From Acetobacteraceae bacterium (lineage in GTDB: Bacteria > Pseudomonadota > Alphaproteobacteria > Acetobacterales > Acetobacteraceae): DNA of 5,930 nt. Where the stretch lies: assembly GCA_947476855.1 (NCBI GenBank), contig CANJSR010000322.1:1-5930 (forward strand), written 5' to 3'. Each line of letters begins with the position of its first letter. Within the stretch, counting starts at the first letter, position 1. This document shows positions 1 through 5,602 of this stretch, piece after piece. Below the pieces are notes generated by a model. The model saw nothing but the letters and a program-made list of their open reading frames with translations. It did not search any database and was not told where the DNA came from. A program made the translations under genes and the position numbers.

Positions 1-123
1 AGGCGGTTGAGATCGGACGAAAGGCCCACCGCTGGACTCCCGGGCGATGGCCGGGTCGAGCCCGCCCAGGACGGATGGCGCCGCGTGCGGGCCAAATGTG
101 TTTCCCCGACCTGACAACACCAC
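1..123 (-). CDS. 5' end of an unidentified protein gene, cut by the left window edge
   Basis: An open frame of 41 codons runs leftward from a GTG at 121-123 to the window edge without a stop. It begins M-V-L-S-G-R-G-N-T-F-G and includes the stretch APSVLGGLDPAIA. The start is chosen because a near-perfect Shine-Dalgarno (GGAGGA, 130-135) lies 6 bases upstream; no ATG exists in this frame. The next codon is also GTG and the third TTG, so the exact initiator could shift by one or two codons. I do not recognise the product; the visible segment is rich in Gly, Pro and Ser and shows neither a signal peptide nor a membrane segment. The gene is divergent from the SRP RNA gene and its leader overlaps that gene's promoter region. 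That it is a real gene is inferred from the ribosome binding site plus open frame; the function is unknown. Confidence 0.5.
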   Translation of the reverse strand, partial: MVLSGRGNTFGPHAAPSVLGGLDPAIARESSGGPFVRSQPP

Positions 124-124
124 C

Positions 125-153
125 TTGCTTCCTCCCCCCTGATCGGTGATATG
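125..153 (+). promoter_or_regulatory. Probable promoter of the SRP RNA gene
   Basis: A CTTGCT-type -35 element (TTGCTT, 125-130) resembles the CTTG-containing -35 boxes common in alphaproteobacteria. After 17 bases comes GATATG (148-153), an imperfect -10 box; TGATAT at 147-152 is an alternative register. Both place the transcription start near 160-162, where the SRP RNA stem begins. The hexamers match consensus at only about half the positions, so the call rests mainly on position. Confidence 0.4.
130..135 (-). promoter_or_regulatory. Ribosome binding site of the divergent left-edge gene
   Basis: On the minus strand GGAGGA, inside a longer G-rich run at 131-140, sits 6 bases before the GTG at 121-123. 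This is the main evidence for the start of the left-edge gene. It lies within the presumed spacer and -35 area of the plus-strand ffs promoter. Confidence 0.55.
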
Positions 154-160
154 AACGCCT

Positions 161-260
161 TGGGAGGCCGGTGACGGACGGGCGCCTTGTCTACCCCGGT
201 CAGGTCCGGAAGGAAGCAGCCACGGCGAGTTTCCGCTCGGGTCGTTTGCCGGTCTCCTAC
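161..260 (+). ncRNA. ffs: Small signal recognition particle RNA (4.5S type)
   Basis: This is the RNA of the bacterial signal recognition particle; it binds Ffh and FtsY to bring nascent membrane proteins to the translocon. The apical domain is unmistakable: the conserved SRP core at 199-222 has the GGAA tetraloop at 208-211 closed by C-G and the asymmetric internal-loop sequences GTCAGG and AGCAGCC on either side. The outer stem is formed by GGAGGCCGG (163-171) with CCGGTCTCC (249-257), one G-T wobble, and can extend one or two pairs outward. The length of about 100 bases is that of the small SRP RNA without an Alu domain. No T-run terminator follows, so ends are approximate to a few bases and read-through toward dnaX is possible. 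A position just upstream of dnaX is a common alphaproteobacterial arrangement. Confidence 0.95.
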
Positions 261-304
261 CACACGCATCAGCCAGCCGCCGTGGCGGCGAGAGACCGCC
301 CCAC

Positions 305-2281
305 ATGTCCGGCCTGTTCCAGGACGAATCCGCGCCCGACGAGCCACCGCCGCCACCGCCCGACGGGCCGGGGCTGTTTGGTGATGCCTTGCCGGTGCAG
401 GCGTCGGAACCGACCCATGCGACGCCCTACCGCGTCCTCGCCCGCAAATACCGCCCGACGACCTTCGATGACCTGATCGGGCAGGAGGCGATGGTCCGCA
501 TCCTGCGGAACGCCTTCGCCACCGGCCGCGTCGCCCATGCCTTCATGCTGACCGGCGTGCGCGGGGTGGGAAAGACCACGACCGCGCGGATCATCGCCCG
601 CGCGCTGAACTGCGTGGGCCCCGACGGACAGGGCGGGCCGACCGCCGATCCTTGCGGCGTCTGCGGCAACTGCGTCTCGATCCTGGCCGATCGCCATCCC
701 GACGTGGTGGAAATGGACGCCGCCAGCCGCACCGGCGTCGACGACGTGCGGGAGATCATCGAGGCGACCCGCTTCCGCCCCATGCAGGCGCGCACCAAGG
801 TCTTCGTCATCGACGAAGTCCACATGCTGTCGCGCAACGCCTTCAACGCGCTGCTGAAGACGCTGGAGGAACCGCCCCCGCATGTGAAGTTCGTCTTCGC
901 GACGACCGAGTTGCGGAAGGTGCCGATCACCGTCCTGTCCCGCTGCCAGCGCTTCGACCTGCGCCGGGTCCGCGTCGCCGAACTGCACGCCCATTTCGCC
1001 GGCATCGCGGTGAAGGAGGGGGTGGTGATCGATCCCCCCGCGCTCGACCTGATCGCGCGGGCCGCCGATGGCTCGGTGCGCGACGGGCTGTCGATGCTGG
1101 ACCAGGCGATCGCGCAGGCCGAAGGGACCGTGACCGTCGCCCAGGTTGCCGACATGCTGGGCCAGGCCGACCGCGACGCGATCTTCGACCTGCTGGAAGC
1201 CGTGATGGCCGGCAAGCCCGCCGCCGCGCTGGCGATCACCGACCGGGCCCATGAACGCGGGGCCGACCTCGGCACGCTGGTCCAGGACCTGCTGGAGATG
1301 ATCCACACGGTCACGCGCCTGAAATCCATCCCCGGCCTGCGCGACAGCCCCGAACTGCCGGAAAGCGAACGGACCCGCGGGGCGGAGATCGCCGACCGTC
1401 TGTCCGTGCCGACCCTGGCCCGCGCCTGGCAGATGTTGCTGAAGGGCGTGGGAGAAGTCGAGACGGCCCCGGATCGCCGTTCGGCCGCCGAGATGGTGCT
1501 GATCCGCCTGTGCCACGTCAGTGAGATGCCGACCCCGGGTGACCTGGTCCGCCGCATCATGGCCGGCGGGCTGCCGGCCGGAGGTTCGGCGCAGGGTGGC
1601 GCGGGCTTGGGTGGTTCCGCGGAGACAGCGGCGGGGTCAATGCCCTCTGGAATGCCCCCTGGGATGCAGGCTGGCGTGCCGATGGGCGCACCAGTCGCCA
1701 TGCGGGGGGGCGGCGACTTCCCGGGCGGCGGCGCGCGCGCCGTCGTGGGCGGGGCGCCGATCATGGCGGCCGTGCAGGCTCCCGCGGCCGCGTCGGAACC
1801 CTTGCTGCGCCTGGGCAGTTTCCGCGACGTCGCCGCTTTGGTGGCTGAACGGCGGGAGGCGATGCTGCACGCCCATCTCGTGCATTCCGTGCACCTGGTC
1901 CGCTTTGCCCCGCCGGTGATCGAAATCCGCACCAGGCCCGAGGTGCCGCGCGACCTGTCGTCGAAGCTCGCCGCGCTGCTGACCGAGGCAACCGGCACCC
2001 GCTGGACCATCGCCGTGTCGACCGCCGCGGGGGATCCGACGCTCGCCGAACAGGGGGTTGCCGCTGACCAGGCGCGCCGGGTCGCGGCATCGGACCATCC
2101 GCTGGTGCGCGCGATCCTCGATGCTTTCCCCGGTGCGCGGATCGACAGCGTGCATGACAGCGGCACCGACGCCTATGGTCTTCCCGCGGCGGCCGCCCCA
2201 CCCGATATGCCTGATTTCGCGCCGCCCGACGCCGAGTTCCTCGACGACGACGACGCCTCTCCCTGGGAGTCCGACGCATGA
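305..2281 (+). CDS. dnaX: DNA polymerase III subunit tau (clamp loader ATPase DnaX)
   Basis: DnaX is the motor subunit of the clamp loader, opening and placing the sliding clamp and, as tau, tying the loader to the polymerase and helicase. After a 41-residue N-terminal extension with six consecutive prolines (14-19) comes the conserved start [10 protein letters not shown] (42-51). Visible motifs are Walker A GVRGVGKT (84-91), a zinc module with Cys103, 117, 120 and 123, Walker B/DEx[10 protein letters not shown] (166-174), sensor 1 FATTE (198-202), the SRC arginine finger (212-214) and sensor 2 [10 protein letters not shown] (256-265). The clamp-loader collar follows to about 415. A Gly/Pro/Met-rich linker spans about 419-495, then a C-terminal tau domain and an acidic end ([13 protein letters not shown]). 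The 658-residue length suits full tau. The ATG at 305 gives the typical protein, although its ribosome binding site is weak (GAG about 13 bases upstream). The stop overlaps the ybaB start in ATGA. Linker codons include tca, tct and gga, less typical of the rest of the gene. Confidence 0.97.
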   Translation: MSGLFQDESAPDEPPPPPPDGPGLFGDALPVQASEPTHATPYRVLARKYRPTTFDDLIGQEAMVRILRNAFATGRVAHAFMLTGVRGVGKTTTARIIARALNCVGPDGQGGPTADPCGVCGNCVSILADRHPDVVEMDAASRTGVDDVREIIEATRFRPMQARTKVFVIDEVHMLSRNAFNALLKTLEEPPPHVKFVFATTELRKVPITVLSRCQRFDLRRVRVAELHAHFAGIAVKEGVVIDPPALDLIARAADGSVRDGLSMLDQAIAQAEGTVTVAQVADMLGQADRDAIFDLLEAVMAGKPAAALAITDRAHERGADLGTLVQDLLEMIHTVTRLKSIPGLRDSPELPESERTRGAEIADRLSVPTLARAWQMLLKGVGEVETAPDRRSAAEMVLIRLCHVSEMPTPGDLVRRIMAGGLPAGGSAQGGAGLGGSAETAAGSMPSGMPPGMQAGVPMGAPVAMRGGGDFPGGGARAVVGGAPIMAAVQAPAAASEPLLRLGSFRDVAALVAERREAMLHAHLVHSVHLVRFAPPVIEIRTRPEVPRDLSSKLAALLTEATGTRWTIAVSTAAGDPTLAEQGVAADQARRVAASDHPLVRAILDAFPGARIDSVHDSGTDAYGLPAAAAPPDMPDFAPPDAEFLDDDDASPWESDA

Positions 2282-2601
2282 AGAACCTCGCCGGCCTGAT
2301 GAAGCAGGCCTCGCAGATGCAATCGAAGATGGAGGAGATGCAGGCGCGCCTGCAGACCATCGAACTCGTGGGCGAAGCCGGCGCCGGGATGGTCCGCGTC
2401 ACGATGAACGGCAAGGGCGAGTTGCGCGGGATCAAGATCGACCCGAAGATCGTCGACCCGGCGGATTCGGAGGTGCTGGAGGATCTGATCCTGGCCGCGC
2501 ACCGCGACGCCAAGGCGAAGATCGACGCGGCGATGGCCGCCGAGATGCAGCAGGTCACCGGCGGCCTGAACCTGCCGCCCGGGTTCAAGCTGCCGTTCTG
2601 A
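2278..2601 (+). CDS. ybaB: YbaB/EbfC family nucleoid-associated protein
   Basis: This is a 107-residue member of the YbaB/EbfC family, small dimeric DNA-binding proteins that coat the nucleoid and are almost always encoded between dnaX and recR. The family signature is present: an N-terminal amphipathic, Met/Gln-rich helix ([21 protein letters not shown], broken here only by register, about 2-22), a beta-sheet core with [18 protein letters not shown] (38-55), the helix [18 protein letters not shown] (65-82) and a Gly/Pro-rich tail ending in GFKLPF. Its ATG overlaps the dnaX TGA by four bases, and a good Shine-Dalgarno GGGAG (2265-2269, 8 bases upstream) lies inside the last dnaX codons, so translation is probably coupled. 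Function as a recombination or repair accessory next to RecR is inferred from gene association; the family is well known but its precise role is not settled. Confidence 0.95.
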   Translation: MKNLAGLMKQASQMQSKMEEMQARLQTIELVGEAGAGMVRVTMNGKGELRGIKIDPKIVDPADSEVLEDLILAAHRDAKAKIDAAMAAEMQQVTGGLNLPPGFKLPF

Positions 2602-2620
2602 TGTCCGGCCCTCCAGCGTT

Positions 2621-2676
2621 CGTCATCCCGGGCCGCCCCGTCGTCATCCCCGGCCACTTCCTCGTCATCCCCGGCC
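2621..2676. repeat. Three direct half-site repeats with a 21-base period
   Basis: The 14-base unit CGTCATCCCCGGCC occurs at 2642-2655 and 2663-2676, with a one-mismatch copy CGTCATCCCGGGCC at 2621-2634. Starts are spaced exactly 21 bases apart, and the 7-base spacers between units differ. The third copy is also the outer left arm of the palindrome at 2663-2742. Since the unit is one half of that palindrome, the array looks like stepwise duplication of a half-element. Confidence 0.8.
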
Positions 2677-2742
2677 TTGTGCCGGGGACCAACCCCCGCA
2701 CCAGTGCCGCGAATGGTCCCCGGCACAGGGCCGGGGATGACG
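2663..2742. repeat. Intergenic palindromic repeat element (28-base arms)
   Basis: The arms at 2663-2690 and 2715-2742 are reverse complements at 27 of 28 positions; the single exception (T2676-area against G) is a wobble pair in RNA. The loop is 24 bases (2691-2714). Each arm itself contains CCCCGG...CCGGGG, so smaller hairpins can also form. This resembles the GTCATCCCCGG palindromes dispersed between genes in many alphaproteobacteria. No T-run follows, so it is not a canonical intrinsic terminator. Located between ybaB and recR on the same strand, it would form a very stable RNA hairpin that could lower or uncouple recR expression (inference). Confidence 0.85.
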
Positions 2743-2833
2743 GGGTGGGGAGAGCCGGGGGCAGGACAACCGCCGATATCTTGCGGAGGCCGGCCGAACC
2801 GCCGCCGCATTACCCCGCCCAGGCCGCCTGACC

Positions 2834-3427
2834 ATGGGCGGGCCCGAGATCGAGACCCTCATCAATCTGCTTGCCAAGCTCCCCGGCATGGGGCCGCGCA
2901 GCGCCAGGCGCGCTGCACTGCGCATGCTTCAGCAGCCGGAGGCGCGGATGCTGCCGCTGGCCGTCGCGCTGGCCGACGCGGCGCGGGCGGTGAAGCCCTG
3001 CGCCGATTGCGGCAATCTCGACAGCCGCGACCCCTGCTCGATCTGCGTTGATCCGAACCGGGACCGGTCGGTGATCTGCGTGGTGGAGGGGGTGGGCGAC
3101 CTCTGGGCTTTGGAACGCGCGAGCGTGCATCGCGGCCTTTACCACGTCCTCGGCGGCACGCTTTCGCCGCTGTCCGGGATCGGCCCCGATGACCTGAACA
3201 CCGCGACCCTGCTGGCCCGAGTCGCGGAAGGGGGGGTGGCGGAGGTGATCCTGGCCCTCGGCGCCACCGTCGATGGGGCGACGACCGCGCACTGGCTGTC
3301 CGACCGGCTGCGCCCCCGCGGCGTGACGGTGACGCGGGTCGGCCAGGGTGTGCCGATGGGCGGCGCGCTGGATGTGCTGGATGACGGGACGCTCGCCGCC
3401 GCGCTGCGGGCCCGCCGGTCGTTCTGA
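2834..3427 (+). CDS. recR: Recombination mediator protein RecR
   Basis: RecR acts with RecO (and RecF) to load RecA onto SSB-coated single-stranded DNA during gap repair. The 197-residue protein has full family length. In order it shows the N-terminal helix-hairpin-helix LAKLPGMGPRSARRAAL (13-29), a four-cysteine zinc finger with Cys56, 59, 68 and 71, and a TOPRIM domain starting at VICVVEGVGDLWALE (80-94) with the acidic Glu85. The conserved segment YHVLGGTLSPLSGIGPDDL follows, then the C-terminal GVPMGGALDVLDDGTLAAAL. The ATG at 2834 gives the usual MGGPEIETL start, but no clear Shine-Dalgarno precedes it (only AGG about 10 bases away). The stretch 2743-2833 between the repeat element and recR shows no gene and no convincing promoter, so recR probably depends on read-through from dnaX-ybaB. 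It ends 18 bases from the convergent nfeD-like gene. Confidence 0.97.
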   Translation: MGGPEIETLINLLAKLPGMGPRSARRAALRMLQQPEARMLPLAVALADAARAVKPCADCGNLDSRDPCSICVDPNRDRSVICVVEGVGDLWALERASVHRGLYHVLGGTLSPLSGIGPDDLNTATLLARVAEGGVAEVILALGATVDGATTAHWLSDRLRPRGVTVTRVGQGVPMGGALDVLDDGTLAAALRARRSF

Positions 3428-3445
3428 ACCGGGACGCCGGAAGGC

Positions 3446-3868
3446 TCAGTCCTTGTCCGGCCGCACGATCAGCGTCGTTCCGTCCACGTCCGAGACCCGC
3501 AGATGCGCGCCCACCTCGGGCGGCGCCACGTCATGCGGCACCCGCGCGGCCCAGTCGCTGTCGCCCAGCCGCACCCGCCCAGCGCGTCCATCGAAGGCGA
3601 TCGCGGTGGCGGGACGCCCGACTAGCCCGGCGGTCTGCGTGTTCAGCCGCCGCACCGGCCGGCGCAGTTTCAGCCCGATCGCGACGGACACCCCGCTCAG
3701 GACCGCGAAGGCCACGACCTGCGGCGCGAAGCCGAACCCCGTGAGCCAGACCAGCCCGCCGGTCCCCAGCGCGCCGAGGCCGATCCACATCAGGAAGGCG
3801 CCGGGCACGAAGATTTCCAGCCCCAGCAGGACCAGCCCGCCAGCGATCCAGAAGAGCCAGTCGCTCAA
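3446..3868 (-). CDS. nfeD: Short NfeD-like membrane protein, partner of the SPFH protein
   Basis: This 140-residue protein has the short NfeD architecture. Two to three hydrophobic segments come first (about 4-20, 25-43 and 49-66), the first ending in the typical EIFVPGAFLMW pattern. A basic cytoplasmic turn (KLRRPVRRL) leads to a C-terminal OB-fold domain (about 80-137) containing GLVGRPATAI and the GRVRLGDSDWAAR signature. It lacks the ClpP-like protease domain found in long NfeD proteins. NfeD proteins are typically encoded beside stomatin/SPFH proteins, as here, and E. coli YbbJ beside QmcA is the model. They are thought to work with SPFH oligomers in membrane-domain organisation or quality control; the precise role is not established. 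The start is TTG at 3866-3868, overlapping the SPFH stop (TTGA) with GGAG four bases upstream; no ATG or GTG in frame fits. Confidence 0.9.
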   Translation of the reverse strand: MSDWLFWIAGGLVLLGLEIFVPGAFLMWIGLGALGTGGLVWLTGFGFAPQVVAFAVLSGVSVAIGLKLRRPVRRLNTQTAGLVGRPATAIAFDGRAGRVRLGDSDWAARVPHDVAPPEVGAHLRVSDVDGTTLIVRPDKD

Positions 3869-4899
3869 CTGGCTCCACCCCAGGGACCGGCCACGGGGCC
3901 ACCCGGCAGGGTCGGGCCGCCAGACAGCGTCGGGGCGGGAGGCGCGCCGGGGCGCGGCGGAGACGGCGGCGGATTGGTCGGTCCGGTCGCGCCGCCGGCC
4001 TTCAGCAGTTCCATCGCCTGGATGATCCCGCCGGCCAGGCCGCTCGACTCCATCGGCACCACGACCAGCCGCGTGTTCGGCGCCGCGGCGATCTGCTCGA
4101 AGGCCTTCACGTAGGCGCTGGCGACGAAGTAGCGCAGCCCCTCGGTGCCGTGCGTCGCGGCGGCGGCGGACACGACCTCGGTCGCCTCGGCTTCGGCGCG
4201 GGCCAGGGCGACGCGCGCCTCGGCGTCGCGGATCGCCGCCTGCTGGCGTCCCTCGGCCGAGAGGATCAGCGCCTGCTTGTCGCCCTCGGCCCGCTTGATC
4301 GACGCCTCCCGCTCGCCATCCGCCCGCGCCACGACGGCGCGGCGTTCGCGTTCGGCGGTCATCTGCAGGTTCATCGCCAGGATCAGGTTCTCCGGCGGTT
4401 CAATCTTACGGATTTCGACCCGGCTGACCTTCACGCCCCAGGGCAGCGTCGCCCCGTCCAGGATGCCGAGCAGCGAGGAATTGATCCGTTCGCGCGATGA
4501 CAGCGTGGCGTCGAGTTCCATCTCACCGATGACCGAGCGGATATTGGTCATCGCCAGGGTGGTCAGCGCGAGTTCCAGGTTCTGCACCTGATAGGCGGCC
4601 TTCTCGGGCTCCATGACCCGGAAATAGATGATTCCGTCGACCGTGACCGTGACGTTGTCGCGGGTGATGACGGTCTGTTCGGGGATTTCGACGACCTGTT
4701 CCTGCACGTTCAGCCTGCGGCCGATGCGGTCGATATACGGCAGGACGAATTGCAGACCGGGTTCCAGCAGGCGCGTGTACGCGCCGAAGCGCTCCACCGT
4801 CCAGATCTGGCCCTGGGGAATGGTCTTGACGCCGGCGAACAGCGTCACGACGACCAGGATCAGGACGATGACCCAGATTACGACGACGGTTTCAATCAT
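3865..4899 (-). CDS. qmcA: QmcA-type SPFH/stomatin-like membrane protein
   Basis: The 344-residue protein belongs to the SPFH/Band 7 family that assembles into membrane-anchored ring or cage oligomers. Residues 2-23 form a single N-terminal membrane anchor (ETVVVIWVIVLILVVV). The SPFH domain follows (about 25-180) with the hallmarks QIWTVERFGAY (31-41), EPGLQFVLPYIDRI (46-59), DNVTVTVDGIIYFRV (81-95) and WGVKVSRVEIRKIEPP (154-169). A charged Ala/Glu/Arg coiled coil (about 180-245) carries the conserved RAEGDKQALIL and AEGRQQAAI blocks. The family's usual end, near LLKAGG, is followed by about 40 extra Pro/Gly residues (303-344). I start at ATG 4899 because it gives the normal MIETVVV membrane start and has GGAG at 4906-4909, 6 bases upstream; the 34 open codons further upstream are unsupported. 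Known for the family: oligomeric membrane scaffold, often linked to NfeD and FtsH-type proteolysis. A role in this organism is inferred from the adjacent nfeD-like gene. Confidence 0.95.
   Translation of the reverse strand: MIETVVVIWVIVLILVVVTLFAGVKTIPQGQIWTVERFGAYTRLLEPGLQFVLPYIDRIGRRLNVQEQVVEIPEQTVITRDNVTVTVDGIIYFRVMEPEKAAYQVQNLELALTTLAMTNIRSVIGEMELDATLSSRERINSSLLGILDGATLPWGVKVSRVEIRKIEPPENLILAMNLQMTAERERRAVVARADGEREASIKRAEGDKQALILSAEGRQQAAIRDAEARVALARAEAEATEVVSAAAATHGTEGLRYFVASAYVKAFEQIAAAPNTRLVVVPMESSGLAGGIIQAMELLKAGGATGPTNPPPSPPRPGAPPAPTLSGGPTLPGGPVAGPWGGAS
3873..3876 (-). promoter_or_regulatory. Ribosome binding site supporting the TTG start of the nfeD-like gene
   Basis: On the minus strand GGAG (within GGGGTGGAG) lies 4 bases before the TTG at 3866-3868, inside the last codons of the SPFH gene. 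Together with the TTGA stop/start overlap it fixes the start and indicates translational coupling. Confidence 0.5.
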
Positions 4900-4984
4900 C
4901 CGTGGCTCCGCGTGCTGGTCAATACAGGGACGGATATGCGCCGAACGGGGTCCGGACGCCATGATTTCGTGATGACAACCGGTA

Positions 4985-5374
4985 TCACCCCTCCCGGCCA
5001 ACCAGCGCTCGGCGGGCGGCCTCGGCCAGGAAGCGGGAGCGGTTGGTGGTCACGCGATCAATGTCGCGCACCAGGTCTTCCGGCAGCGTTACATTGATGC
5101 GGATCGCGCGGGCCGGCTTGTCGGGGATGGGCACCAGGAAGGCCACGGCGTCGCGATTGCGCGGATCGGCCATGATGGTGTCGAGCGTCGAGGGCGGCGG
5201 GACCGGCTCCCCGTCCTCGGCCATGCCCTCGATATGGAAAGCCAGGGCTTCGGCCGACAGGCGGCGTGCCTCCTCCATGCTGCGCCCCGCCGTGACGCAG
5301 CCAGGGAAATCCGGGAAATCAACGCTGTAGTCGGAGTTTGGCGTTTTGCGGAGCAAAGCGATGTGATGGGTCAT
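4985..5374 (-). CDS. hicB: HicB-type antitoxin with ribbon-helix-helix DNA-binding domain
   Basis: The 129-residue protein is the antitoxin partner of HicA. The N-terminal half (2-65) is the HicB partial RNase H-like fold: IALLRKTPNSDYSVDFPDFPGCVTAG with the family-typical Y-S-V-x-F-P-D-F-P-G-C, then the helix SMEEARRLSAEALAFHIEGM and DGEPVPPPS. The C-terminal part (about 88-124) is a ribbon-helix-helix domain with the strand AIRINVTL and two helices (EDLVRDIDRV, RSRFLAEAARRAL). HicB neutralises HicA by direct binding and represses its own operon through the DNA-binding domain. ATG 5374 overlaps the hicA stop as ATGA and has no Shine-Dalgarno, so coupled translation is likely. Its stop is 85 bases before the SPFH start on the same strand; in that gap I see only the SPFH ribosome binding site and no clear promoter. 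Confidence 0.93.
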   Translation of the reverse strand: MTHHIALLRKTPNSDYSVDFPDFPGCVTAGRSMEEARRLSAEALAFHIEGMAEDGEPVPPPSTLDTIMADPRNRDAVAFLVPIPDKPARAIRINVTLPEDLVRDIDRVTTNRSRFLAEAARRALVGREG

Positions 5375-5574
5375 TGGAGGGGCCTGATCGTCATGCCGGC
5401 CTGTCGTTCGATGCTGGCGACCGTTCCGGGTGCGAGGTCGCGCTTCGGGTGCGGAACCGTGACGCGACCCGGGCGGTCCGGATGCTTGAACTGCCAATGG
5501 CTGCCCTTTGTCGCGACATGCACCCACCCCGCGGCCCGCAGCGCGCGAATGATATCTCGGCTGGTGATGGCCAT
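5371..5574 (-). CDS. hicA: HicA-type mRNA interferase toxin
   Basis: The 67-residue protein fits the HicA toxin family, small double-stranded-RNA-binding-fold ribonucleases that cleave mRNA independently of ribosome pausing. It reads MAITSRDIIRALRAAGW, then the diagnostic K-G-S-H (23-26) with catalytic His26, followed by WQFKHPD, VTVPHPKRDLAPGTV (38-52) and SIERQAG. All expected motifs are intact, so the toxin should be active. The ATG at 5572-5574 is the only plausible start; GGAAAG at 5586-5591 lies 11 bases upstream, slightly far for a ribosome binding site. Gene order toxin then antitoxin, with a four-base overlap into hicB, is standard. G+C is about two-thirds by hand count (136 of 204 bases), close to its neighbours, so recent transfer from a very different genome is not evident. 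Confidence 0.93.
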   Translation of the reverse strand: MAITSRDIIRALRAAGWVHVATKGSHWQFKHPDRPGRVTVPHPKRDLAPGTVASIERQAGMTIRPLQ

Positions 5575-5602
5575 CTATATACACACTTTCCGGGCCTGTC
5601 AT
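5574..5602 (-). promoter_or_regulatory. Candidate hicAB promoter
   Basis: On the minus strand ATGACA (5597-5602) matches the -35 consensus at five of six positions. The AT-rich TATATAGA (5574-5581) supplies a -10 candidate at 15 bases (TATATA) or 17 bases (TATAGA). Either -10 would place transcription start at or inside the hicA ATG, so if this promoter is real the transcript would start too late for the annotated ATG. The elements may therefore be coincidental, or the true promoter may be further upstream in 5582-5671. Confidence 0.25.

Noticed and set aside
427..2166. Very long antisense open frames opposite dnaX (579 and 415 codons)
   Set aside because: They lie over a gene with complete DnaX motifs, show low-complexity Arg/Ser/Pro/Gly composition and no family motif; long antisense frames are expected in GC-rich coding DNA.
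2770..2790. Possible recR promoter around GATATCTTG and a GGAGG at 2785-2789
   Set aside because: No -35 at suitable spacing, and GGAGG is 44 bases from the recR ATG, too far to act as its ribosome binding site.
2058..2831. 257-codon plus-strand frame running from dnaX through ybaB and the repeat to TGA directly before recR
   Set aside because: It overlaps two well-supported genes out of frame, crosses the palindromic repeat and has no domain signature. Its stop next to the recR ATG appears coincidental.
3437..3460. Possible hairpin terminator between recR and the nfeD-like gene
   Set aside because: CCGGAAGG can pair with CCTTGTCCGG only with a bulge, it runs into the nfeD coding end, and no T-run follows on either strand.
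4900..5001. 34-codon N-terminal extension of the SPFH protein
   Set aside because: The extension has no family similarity and overlaps the hicB end, while ATG 4899 has a good ribosome binding site and gives the usual membrane-anchor start.
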